Made by a program: the position numbers and the translations under genes. Below are positions 25,801-38,050 of a stretch of 64,000 nt of DNA, in pieces. Origin of the DNA: Halictus rubicundus (Eukaryota; Arthropoda; Insecta; Hymenoptera; Halictidae); assembly GCF_050948215.1 (NCBI RefSeq), contig NW_027489003.1:62001-126000 (forward strand). Reading direction: 5' to 3'. The notes under the pieces were generated by a model that was not told the DNA's origin, ran no database searches, and worked only from the letters and a program-made list of their open reading frames with translations. Position 1 is the stretch's first letter, and each line of letters opens with the position of its first letter.

Positions 25801-25965
25801 TATCCTATCCTATCCTCTATCCTATCCTACCCTCTATCCTATCCTATCCTCTATCCTATCCTATCCTCTATCCTAACCTATTCTCTATCCTATCCTCTAT
25901 CCTATCCTCTATTATATCCTATCCTCTATCCTATCCTATCCTATCCTCTATCCTATCCTATCATC
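22889..25965. repeat. Segmental duplication, copy 2, with two 1,336-bp tandem units
   Basis: This is the partner of 17341-19850 at +5,548. Here the internal 1,336-base period is carried further: CGTATCTTC at 23569/24905, 24066/25402 and 24347/25683, and TGTTCTATCC at 23299/24635. The 1,336-base unit was therefore doubled, and the doubled block, or part of it, was copied over the longer distance. Confidence 0.85.
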
Positions 25966-26075
25966 TATCCTATACAATCCTCTATGCTATCCTATCCTCT
26001 ATCCTATCGTATATTCTATCCTATCCTATCCTGTATCCTATCCTATCCTCTATCCAATCCTATCCTCTATACTAT

Positions 26076-28650
26076 CGTATCCTCTATCCTATCCCATCCT
26101 CTATCCTATCCAATCGTCTATCCTATAATTTCCTCTATCCTATCCAATCCTCTATCCTATCCTCTATCCTATCCTATCCGCAATCCTATCCTATCCCCTA
26201 TCCTATCCTATCCTCTATCCTGTCGTATCCTCTGTCCTATCCTATCGTCTATCCTGTCGTATCGTCTGATCTATCCTATCCTCTATCCTATCCTCTATCC
26301 TATCCTCTACCCTATCGTCTATCCTATAATATCCAATATCCTATCCAATCCTCTATCCTATCCTCTATCCTATTCTATTCTCAATCCTATCGTATCCTCT
26401 ATCCTATCCCTTCCTCTATCCTATCCCATCCTCTATCCTATCCTATCGTGTATCCTATAATATCCTCTATCCTATTCAATCCTCTATCCTATCCTCTATC
26501 CTATCCTATCCTCTATCCTATCCAATCCTCTAAACCATCCTCTATCCTATAATATCCTCTATCCTATCCAATCCCCTATCCTATCCTCAATCCTATCCTA
26601 TCCCCTACCTTATCCTATCCTATCCCCTACCTTATCCTATCCTATCCTCTATCCTATCCTATCCTCTATCCTATCGTATCCTCTATCCTATCCCATCCTC
26701 TATCCTATCCAATCCTCTATCCTATCCTCTATCCTATCCTATCCTCAATCCTATCCTATCCCCTATCCTATCCTATCCTCTATCCTATCCTATCCCCTAT
26801 CCTATCCTATCCTCTATCCTATCCTATACTCTATCCTATAAAATCGTCTATCCTATCCTATCCTCTATCCTATAAAATCCTTTATCCTATCCTATCCTCT
26901 ATCCTATCCTATCCTCTATCCTATCCCATCCTCTATCGTATCCTATTCTCTATCCTATCCTCTATTCTATCCTATCCTCAGTCCTATACTATCCTCTACC
27001 CTACCCAATCCTCTATTCTATCCTATCCTCTAACCTATACCATCCTCTATCCTATCCTATCGTCTATCCGACAATATCCCCTATCATATCCAATCCTGTA
27101 TCCTATCCTCTATCCAATCCTCTATCCTATCCTCTATCCTATCCTATCCTCTATTCTATCGTATCCTCTATCCTATCCCATCCTTTATCGTATCCTATCC
27201 TCTATCCTATCCTATCCTCCATCATATAATATCCTCCATCCTATCCTCTATCCTATCCAATCCTCTATTCTATAATATCCTCTACCCTATCCAATCCTCT
27301 ATCCTATCCTCAATCCTATCCTATCCCCTATCCTATCCTATCCTCTATCCTCTATTCTATCGTATCCTCTATCCTATCCCATCCTCTATCCTATCCAATC
27401 GTCTATCCTATAATTTCCTCTATCCTATCCAATCCTCTATCCTATCCTCTATCCTATCCTATCCGCAATCCTATCCTATCCCCTATCCTATCCTATCCTC
27501 TATCCTGTCGTATCCTCTGTCCTATCCTATCGTCTATCCTGTCGTATCGTCTGATCTATCCTATCCTCTATCCTATCCTCTATCCTATCCTCTACCCTAT
27601 CGTCTATCCTATAATATCCAATATCCTATCCAATCCTCTATCCTATCCTCTATCCTATTCTATTCTCAATCCTATCGTATCCTCTATCCTATCCCTTCCT
27701 CTATCCTATCCCATCCTCTATCCTATCCTATCGTGTATCCTATAATATCCTCTATCCTATTCAATCCTCTATCCTATCCTCTATCCTATCCTATCCTCAA
27801 TGCTATCCTGTATCCTATCCAATCCTCTATCCTATCCTATCCTCTATCCTATCCAATCCTCTAAACCATCCTCTATCCTATAATATCCTCTATCCTATCC
27901 AATCCCCTATCCTATCCTCAATCCTATCCTATCCCCTACCTTATCCTATCCTATCCCCTACCTTATCCTATCCTATCCTCTATTCTATCCTATCCTCTAT
28001 CCTATCGTATCCTCTATCCTATCCCATCCTCTATCCTATCCAATCCTCTATCCTATCCTCTATCCTATCCTATCCTCAATCCTATCCTATCCCCTATCCT
28101 ATCCTATCCTCTATCCTATCCTATCCCCTATCCTATCCTATCCTCTATCCTATCCTATACTCTATCCTATAAAATCGTCTATCCTATCCTATCCTCTATC
28201 CTATAAAATCCTTTATCCTATCCTATCCTCTATCCTATCCTATCCTCTATCCTATCCCATCCTCTATCGTATCCTATTCTCTATCCTATCCTCTATTCTA
28301 TCCTATCCTCAGTCCTATACTATCCTCTACCCTACCCAATCCTCTATTCTATCCTATCCTCTATCCTATACCATCCTCTATCCTATCCTATCGTCTATCC
28401 GACAATATCCCCTATCATATCCAATCCTGTATCCTATCCTCTATCCAATCCTCTATCCTATCCTCTATCCTATCCTATCCTCTATTCTATCGTATCCTCT
28501 ATCCTATCCCATCCTTTATCGTATCCTATCCTCTATCCTATCCTATCCTCTATCATATAATATCCTCCATCCTATCCTCTATCCTATCCAATCCTCTATT
28601 CTATAATATCCTCTACCCTATCCAATCCTCTATCCTATCCTCAATCCTAT
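26076..28650. repeat. Tandem duplication, 1,285/1,331-bp spacing
   Basis: CGTATCCTC at 26076/27361 and the GTCGTATCGTCTGATC landmark at 26255/27540 give an offset of 1,285. TAAACCATCC at 26531/27862 and TCCTTTATCG at 27181/28512 give 1,331. The 46-base difference comes from an extra segment with CTCAATGCTATCCTGTATCC in the second copy. The two copies are otherwise nearly identical over long stretches, including unusual words such as GACAATATCCCC. Confidence 0.85.
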
Positions 28651-29279
28651 CCTATCCCCTATCCTATCCTATCCTCTATCCTATCCTATCCTCTATCCTA
28701 TCCTACCCTCTATCCTATCCTCTATCCTATCCTATCCTGAATCCTATCCTATCCTATCCTCTATCCTATCCTATCCTCTATCCTATAATCTATCCTCAAT
28801 CCTATCCTCTATCCTATCCTATCCTCGATCCTATCGTATCCTCTTTCCTATCCCATCCTCAAACGTATCCTATCCTCTATTCTGTCCTATCCTATATCCT
28901 ATAATATCCTCAATACTATCCAATCCTCTATCCTATCCTCTATCCTATCCTCTATCCTATCCTATCCTCAATCCTATCCTATCCCCTATCCTATCCTATC
29001 CTCTATCCTGTCGTATCGTCTGTCCTATCGTATCCTCTATCCTATCCTATCCTATTCTCTATCCTATACTATCCTCTAACCTATCCTATCCTCTATCCTA
29101 TCCTATCCTCTATCCTATCCTGTATCCTATCCTCTATCCTATCCTATCCCCTATCTTATCCTATCGTATCCTATCCTCTATCCTATCCTATCCTCTATCC
29201 TATCCTATCCTCTATCCTATCCTATCCTCTATCCTATCGTATCCTCTATCCTATCCCATCCTCTATCCTATCGTATCGA

Positions 29280-32200
29280 CTATCCTATAATATCCTCTAG
29301 CCTATCCTATCCTCTATCCTATCCTCTTTCCTATCCTCTACTCTATCGTCTATCCTATAATATCCAATATCCGATCCAATCCTCTATCGTATCCTCTATC
29401 CTATCCTCTATCCTATCCTCTATCCTATACAATCCTCTATGCTATCCTATCCTCTATCCTATCCTCTATCCTATCCTATCCTCAATCCTATCCTATCCCC
29501 TATCCTATCCTATCCTCTATCCTATCCTATCCTCTATCCTATCCTATCCTCTATACTATCGTATCCTCTATCCTATCCCATCCTCTATCCTATCCAATCG
29601 TCTATCCTATAATTTCCTCTATCCTATCCAATCCTCTATCCTATCCTCTATCCTATCCTATCCTCAATCCTATCCTATCCCCTATCCTATCCTATCCTCT
29701 ATCCTGTCGTATCCTCTGTCCTATCCTATCGTCTATCCTGTCGTATCGTCTGATCTATCCTATCCTCTATCCTATCCTCTATCCTATCCTCTACCCTATC
29801 GTCTATCCTATAATATCCAATATCCTATCCAATCCTCTATCCTATCCTCTATCCTATCCTATTCTCAATCCTATCGTATCCTCTATCCTATCCCTTCCTC
29901 TATCCTATCCCATCCTCTATCCTATCCTATCGTGTATCCTATAATATCCTCTATTCTATCCAATCCTCTATCCTATCCTCTATCCTATCCTATCCTCAAT
30001 GCTATCCTGTATCCTATCCAATCCTCTATCCTATCCTATCCTCTATCCTATCGTATCTTCTTTCCTATCCCATCCTCAAACGTATCCTATCCTCAATTCT
30101 ATCCTATCATATATCCTATAATATCCTCAATCCTATCCTTTCCTCTATCCTATCCTCTATCCTATCTTATCCTCAATACTATCCTATCCCCTATCCTATC
30201 CTATCCTCTATCCTATCCTATCCTATTCTCTATCCTATACTATCCTCTAACCTATCCTATCCTCTAACCTATCCAATCCTCTAACCCATCCTCTATCCTA
30301 TAATATCCTCTATCCTATCCAATCCCCTATCCTATCCTCAATCCTATCCTATCCCCTACCTTATCCTATCCTATCCTATCCTCTATCCTATCCTATCCTC
30401 TATCCTATCCTATCCTCTATCCTATCGTATCCTCTATCCTATCCCATCCTCTATCCTATCCAATCCTCTATCCTATCCTCTATCCTATCCTATCCGCAAT
30501 CCTATCCTATCCCCTATCCTATCCTATCCTCTACCCTATCCTATCCCCTATCCTATCCTATCCTCTATCCTATCCTATACTCTATCCTATAAAATCCTCT
30601 ATCCTATCCTATCCTCTATCCTATAAAATCCTCTATCCTATCCTATCCTCTATCCTATCCTATCCTCTATCCTATCCTCTACACTATCGTCTATCCTATA
30701 ATATCCTCTATCCTATCCAATCCCCTATCCTATCCTCAATCCTATCCTATCCCCTACCTTATCCTATCCTATCCTATCCTCTATCCTATCCTATCCTCTA
30801 TCCTATCCTATCCTCTATCCTATAAAATCCTCTATCCTATCCTATCCTCTATCCTATCCTATCCTCTATCCTATCCTCTACACTATCGTCTATCCTATAA
30901 TATCCAATATCCGATCCAATCCTCTATCGTATCCTCTATCCTATCCTCTATCCTATCCTCTATCCTATCCTATCCTCAATGCTATCCTGTATCCTATCCA
31001 ATCCTCTATCCTATCCTATCCTCTATCCTATACAATCCTCTATGCTATCCTATCCTCTATCCTATCGTATATTCTATCCTATCCTATCCTCTATCCTATC
31101 CTATCCTCAATCCTATCCTATCCCCTACCTTATCCTATCCTATCCTATCCTCTATCTTATCCTATCCTCTATCCTATCCTATCCTCTATCCTATCGTATC
31201 CTCTATCCTATCCCATCCTCTATCCTATCCAATCCTCTATCCTATCCTCTAACCTATCCTATCCTCTATCCTATCCTATCCCCTATCTTATCCTATCGTA
31301 TCCTATCCTCTATCCTATCCTATCCTCTATCCTATCCTATCCTCTATCCTATCCTATCCTCTATCCTATCCTATCCTCTATCCTATCGTATCCTCTATCC
31401 TATCCCATCCTCTATCCTATCCTATCGACTATCCTATAATATCCTCTAGCCTATCCTATCCTCTTTCCTATCCTCTACTCTATCGTCTATCCTATAATAT
31501 CCAATATCCGATCCAATCCTCTATCGTATCCTCTATCCTATCCTCTATCCTATCCTCTATCCTATCCTATCCTCAATGCTATCCTGTATCCTATCCAATC
31601 CTCTATCCTATCCTATCCTCTATCCTATACAATCCTCTATGCTATCCTATCCTCTATCCTATCCTCTATCCTATCCTATCCTCAATCCTATCCTATCCCC
31701 TATCCTCTATCCTATCCTATCCTCTATCCTATCCTATCCTCTATCCTATCCTATCCTCTATACTATCGTATCCTCTATCCTATCCCATCCTCTATCCTAT
31801 CCAATCGTCTATCCTATAATTTAATCTATCCTATCCAATCCTCAATCCTATCCTCTATCCTATCCTATCCTCAATCCTATCCTATCCCCTATCCTATCCT
31901 ATCCTCTATCCTGTCGTATCCTCTGTCCTATCCTATCGTCTATCCTGTCGTATCGTCTGATCTATCCTATCCTCTATCCTATCCTCTATCCTATCCTCTA
32001 CCCTATCGTCTATCCTATAATATCCAATATCCTATCCAATCCTCTATCCTATCCTCTATCCTATCCTATTCTCAATCCTATCGTATCCTCTATCCTATCC
32101 CTTCCTCTATCCTATCCCATCCTCTATCCTATCCTATCGTGTATCCTATAATATCCTCTATCCTATCCAATCCTCTATCCTATCCTCTATCCTATCCTAT

Positions 32201-33640
32201 CCTCAATGCTATCCTGTATCCTATCCAATCCTCTATCCTATCCTATCCTCTATCCTATCGTATCTTCCTTCCTATCCCATCCTCAAACGTATCCTATCCT
32301 CAATTCTATCCTATCATATATCCTATAATATCCTCAATCCTATCCTTTCCTCTATCCTATCCTCTATCCTATCTTATCCTCAATACTATCGTATCCCCTA
32401 TCCTATCCTATCCTCTATCCTATCCTATCCTATTCTCTATCCTATACTATCCTCTAACCTATCCTATCCTCTAACCTATCCAATCCTCTAACCCATCCTC
32501 TATCCTATAATATCCTCTATCCTATCCAATCCCCTATCCTATCCTCAATCCTATCCTATCCCCTACCTTATCCTATCCTATCCTATCCTCTATCCTATCC
32601 TATCCTCTATCCTATCCTATCCTCTATCCTATCGTATCCTCTATCCTATCCCATCCTCTATCCTATCCAATCCTCTATCCTATCCTATCCCCTATCCTAT
32701 CCTATCCTCTATCCTATCCTATACTCTATCCAATAAAATCCTCTATCCTATCCTATCCTCTATCCTATAAAATCCTCTATCCTATCCTATCCTCTATCCT
32801 ATCCTATCCTCTATCCTATCCTATCCTCTATCCTATCCTCTACACTATCGTCTATCCTATAATATCCAATATCCGATCCAATCCTCTATCGTATCCTCTA
32901 TCCTATCCTCTATCCTATCCTCTATCCTATCCTATCCTCAATGCTATCCTGTATCCTATCCAATCCTCTATCCTATCCTATCCTCTATCCTATACAATCC
33001 TCTATGCTATCCTATCCTCTATCCTATCGTATATTCTATCCTATCCTATCTTCTATCCTATCCTATCCTCTATCCTATCCTATCCTCTATACTATCGTAT
33101 CCTCTATCCTATCCCATCCTCTATCCTATCCAATCGTCTATCCTATAATTTCCTCTATCCTATCCAATCCTCTATCCTATCCTCTATCCTATCCTATCCT
33201 CAATCCTATCCTATCCCCTATCCTATCCTATCCTCTATCCTGTCGTATCCTCTGTCCTATCCTATCGTCTATCCTGTCGTATCGTCTGATCTATCCTATC
33301 CTCTATCCTATCCTCTATCCTATCCTCTACCCTATCGTCTATCCTATAATATCCAATATCCTATCCAATCCTCCATTCTATCCTCTATCCTATCCTATTC
33401 TCAATCCTATCGTATCCTCTATCCTATCCCTTCCTCTATCCTATCCCATCCTCTATCCTATCCTATCGTGTATCCTATAATATCCTCTATCCTATCCAAT
33501 CCTCTATCCTATCCTCTATCCTATCCTATCATCAATGCTATCCTGTATCCTATCCAATCCTCTATCCTATCCTATCCTCTATCCTATCCAATCCTCTAAA
33601 CCATCCTCTATCCTATAATATCCTCTATCCTATCCAATCC
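29280..33640. repeat. Tandem duplication, 2,207-bp spacing with internal indels
   Basis: ACTATCGTATCC at 29555/31762 and the GTCGTATCGTCTGATC landmark at 29739/31946 are exactly 2,207 apart. Two short reading frames (29932-30267 and 32139-32474) have nearly the same peptide at the same offset. Further on, CACTATCGTC (30881/32843) and CAATGCTATCC (30977/32939) are 1,962 apart, so about 245 bases were lost from the second copy or gained in the first. Outer limits are approximate. Confidence 0.75.
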
Positions 33641-36600
33641 CCTATCCTATCCTCAATCCTGTCGTATCGTCTGTCCTATCGTATCCTCTATCCTATCCTA
33701 TCCTATTCTCTATCCTATACTATCCTCTAACCTATCCCATCCTCTATCGTATCCTATTCTCTATCCTATCCTCTATTCTATCCTATCCTCAGTCCTATAC
33801 TATCCTCTACCCTACCCAATCCTCTATTCTATCCTATCCTCTATCCTATACCATCCTCTATCCTATCCTATCGTCTATCCGACAATATCCCCTATCATAT
33901 CCAATTCTGTATCCTATCCTCTATCCAATCCTCTATCCTATCCTCTATCCTATCCTATCCTCTATTCTATCGTATCCTCTATCCTATCCTATCCTCTATT
34001 CTATCGTATCCTCTATCCTATCCCATCCTTTATCGTATCCTGTCCTCTATCTATCCTATCCTCTATCATATAATATCCTCCATCCTATCCTCTATCCTAT
34101 CCAATCCTCTATTCTATAATATCCTCTATCCTATCCAATCCTCTATCCTATCCTCAATCCTATCCTATCCCCTATCCTATCCTATCCTCTATCCTATCCT
34201 ATCCCCTATCCTATCCTATCCTCTATCCTATCCTATACTCTATCCTATAAAATCCTCTATCCTATCCTATCCTCTATCCTATCCTATACTCTATCCTATA
34301 AAATCCTCTATCCTATCCTATCCTCTATCCTATAAAATCCTCTATCATATCCTATCCTCTATCCTATCCAATCGTCTATCCTATAATTTCCTCTATAATA
34401 TCCAATCCTCTAACCTATCCTCTATCCTATCCTATCCTGAATCCTATCCTATCCCCTATCCTATCCTATCCTCTATCCTGTCGTATTCTCTATCCTATAC
34501 TATCCTCAATCCTATCCTATCCCCTATCCTATCCTATCCTCTATCCTGTCGTATTCTCTATCCTATACTATCCTCAATCCTATCCTATCCCCTATCCTAT
34601 CCTATCCTCTATCCTGTCGTATTATCTATCCTATACTATCCTCTAACCTATCCTATCCTCTATCCTATTCTATCCTCTATCCTATTGTATCCTCTATCCT
34701 ATCTCATCCTCTATCCTATCCTATCCTCTATCCTATCCTATCCTCTATCCTATCGTATCCTCTATCCTATCCCATCCTCTATCCTATCCTATCGTCTAGC
34801 CTATAATATCCTCTATCTTATCCAATCCTCTATCGTCTTCTCTATCCTATCCTCTATCCTCTCCTCTATCCTATCGTATCCTCTATCCTATCCTCTATCC
34901 TATCCTCTATCCTATCCTATCCTCAATGCTATCCTGTATCCTATCCAATCCTCTATCCTATCCTATCCTCTATCCTATACAATCCTCTATGCTATCCTAT
35001 CCTCTATCCTATCCTCTATCCTATCCTATCCTCAATCCTATCCTATCCCCTATCCTATCCTATCCTCTATCCTATCCTATCCTCTATCCTATCCTATCCT
35101 CTATACTATCGTATCCTCTATCCTATCCCATCCTCTATCCTATCCAATCGTCTATCCTATAATTTCCTCTACCCTATCCAATCCTCTATCCTATCCTCTA
35201 TCCTATCCTATCCTCAATCCTATCCTATCCCCTATCCTATCCTATCCCCTATCCTGTCGTATCCTCTGTCCTATCCTATCGTCTATCCTGTCGTATCGTC
35301 TGATCTATCCTATCCTCTATCCTATCCTCTATCCTATCCTCTACCCTATCGTCTATCCTATAATATCCAATATCCTATCCAATCCTCTATCCTATCATCT
35401 ATCCTATCCTATTCTCAATCCTATCGTATCCTCTATCCTATCCCTTCCTCTATCCTATTCCATCCTCTATCCTATCCTATCGTGTATCCTATAATATCCT
35501 CTATCCTATCCAATCCTCTATCCTATCCTCTATCCTATTATATCCTCAATGCTATCCTGTATCCTATCCAATCCTCTATCCTATCCTATCCTCTATCCTC
35601 TCGTATCCGCTTTCCTATCCCATCCTCAAACGTATCCTATCCTCTATCCTATCCTATCCTATATCCTATACTATCCTCAATCCTATCCAATCCTCTATCC
35701 TATCCTCAATCCTATCCAATCCTCTATCCTATCCTCTATCCTATCCTCTATCCTATAATATCCAATATCCTATCCATTCCTCTATCCTATCCTCTATCCT
35801 ATCCTATCCCCTATCCTATTCTATCCACTATCCTATCGTATCCTCTATCCTATCCCATCCTCTATCCTATCCTATCGTCTATCGAATAATATCCTCTATC
35901 TTATCCAATCCTCTATCGTATCCACTATCCTATACTCTATCCTATCCTCTATCCTATCCTATCCTCAATGCTATCCTGTATCCTATCCAATCCTCTATCC
36001 TATCCTATCCTCTATCCTATCGTATCCTCTTTCCTATCCCATCCTCAAACGTATCCTATCCTCTATTCTATCCTATCCTATATCCTATAATATCCTCAAT
36101 CCTATCCAATCCTCTATCCTATCCTCTATCCTATCCTCTATCCTATCCCCTATCCTATCCTCTATCCTATCCTCTATCCTATCCTCTATCCTATCCTATC
36201 CTCAATCCTATCATATCCCCTATCCTATCCTATCCTCTATCCTGTCGTATTGTCTGTCCTATCCTATCCTCTATCCTATCCTATCCTTTTCTCTATCCTA
36301 TACTATCCTCTATCCTATCGTATCCTCTATCCTATCCCATCCTCTATCCTATCCTATCGTCTATCCTATAATATCCTCTATCTTATCCTATCCTCTATCG
36401 TATCCTCTATCCTATCCTCTATCCTATCCTCTATCCTATCCTATCCTCAATGCTATCCTGTATCCTATCCTATCCTCTATCCTATCGTATCCGCTTTCCT
36501 ATCCCATCATCAAACGTATCCTATCCTCTATTCTATCCTATCCTATATCCTATAATATCCTCAATCCTATAATATCCTCAATCCTATCCAATCCTCTATC

Positions 36601-38050
36601 CTATCCTCTATCCTATCCTCTATCCTATCCTATCCTCAATCCTATCCTATCCCCTATCCTATCCTATCCTCTATCCTATCGTATCTTCTTTCTTATCCCA
36701 TCCTCATACGTATCCCATCCTCTATTCTATCCTATCCTATATGCTATAATATCCTCAATCCTATCGAATCCTCTATCCTATCCTCTATCCTATCCTCTAT
36801 GCTATCCTCTATCCTATCCTATCCTCAATCGTATCCTATCCCCTATCCTATCCTATCCAGTATCCTGTCGTATCGTCCGTCCTATCCTATCCTCTATCCT
36901 ATCCTATCCTATTCTCTATCCTATACTATCCTCTAACCTATCCTATCCTCTATCCTATCCTATCCTCTATCCTATCCTATCCTCTATCCTATCCTATCCT
37001 CTATCCTATCCTCTATCCTATCCTATCGTCTAACCTATAATATCCTCTATCCTATCCTATCCTCTATCCTGTCCTATCCTCTATCCTATACAATTCTCTA
37101 TCCTATCCTATCCTCCATCCTATCGTATCCTATCCCATCCTCTATCGTATCCTATCCTCTATCCTATCCTATCCTATATCCTATAATATCCTCAACCCTA
37201 TCCAATCCTCTATCCTATCCTCTATCCTTTCGTCTATCCTATAATATCCAATATCCTATCCAATCCTCTATCCTATCCTCTATCCTATCCTGTCCTCTAT
37301 CCTATCCTCTATCCTGTCGTCTATCCTATAATATCCAATATCCTATCCAAACCTCTATCCTATCCTCTATCCTATCCTATCCTCTATTCTATCGTATCCT
37401 CTATCCTATCCCATCGTTTATCGTATCCCATGCTCTATCCTATCATATCCTATATCCTATAATATCCTCAATCCTATCCAATCCTCTATCCTACCCTCTA
37501 TCCTATCCTCTACCCGATCCTATACTCAATCCTATCCCATCCCCTATCCTATCCTATCCTCTATCCTGTCGTATCCTCAGTCCTATCCTATCCTCTATCC
37601 TATCGTATCCTCTATCCTATCCTGTCCTCTATTCTTTCGTATCCTCTATCCTATCCCATCCTTTATCGTATCCTATCCTCTATCCTATCGCATCCTCTAA
37701 CGTATCCTATCTCCTATCCTATCCTATCCTCTATCCTGTCGTATCCTCTGTCCTATCCTATCCTCTATCCTGTCGTATCGTCTGTCCTATCCTATCCTCT
37801 ATCCTATCCTATCCTATTCTCTATCCTATACTATCCTCAAACCTATCGTATCCTCTATCCTATCCTATCCTCTATCCTATCCTATCCTCTATACTGTCCT
37901 ATCCTCTATCCTATCCTCTCTCCTATCCTATATCCTATAATATCCTCAATCCTATCCTATCCCCTATACTATCCTATCCTCTATCCTGTCGTATCGTCTG
38001 TCCTATCGTATCCTCTATCCTATCCTATCGTATCCTCTATCCTATCCTAT

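Larger units (their letters stand above)
17341..25965. repeat. 17-bp satellite array, block E (complex higher-order repeats)
   Basis: This block is defined by the marker CGTATCTTCTATCCTACC followed by ATCATCTATCCAATC. It occurs at 18021, 18518, 18799, 19357, 20901, 21141, 23569, 24066, 24347, 24905, 25402 and 25683. Outliers of the same marker are at 8053 (with CTAACC in place of CTACCC) and 15220. TATCATATCG and CTAACCTATTCTC are other frequent variants. Most forward frames are short because of CTAACC and TATAGTATCC. No genes are visible. Confidence 0.96.
25966..38050. repeat. Diverged satellite subfamily, block F
   Basis: The 7+5 and 7+5+5 words persist but are heavily altered. Frequent forms are TATCGTATCC, TATCCAATCC, TCCCATCC, CTCAATCC, TATAAAATCC, TATAATATCC, CTGTCGTATC and TATACAATCC. 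Open frames are short (mostly under 180 codons). A landmark, GTCGTATCGTCTGATC (preceded by T), begins at 26255, 27540, 29739, 31946, 33275 and 35289. The block begins abruptly at the first TATACAATCC near 25970 and fades out at about 38050. It is probably an older or separately evolving part of the array. No genes, RNAs or foreign inserts are visible in these 12 kb. Confidence 0.95.

Noticed and set aside
2769..33640. Link between the 2,207-base length of the insertion and the 2,207-base spacing at 29.7-32.5 kb
   Set aside because: No insertion-derived sequence lies in that duplication, and other landmarks there give 1,962 or 2,147. The equality looks like coincidence.
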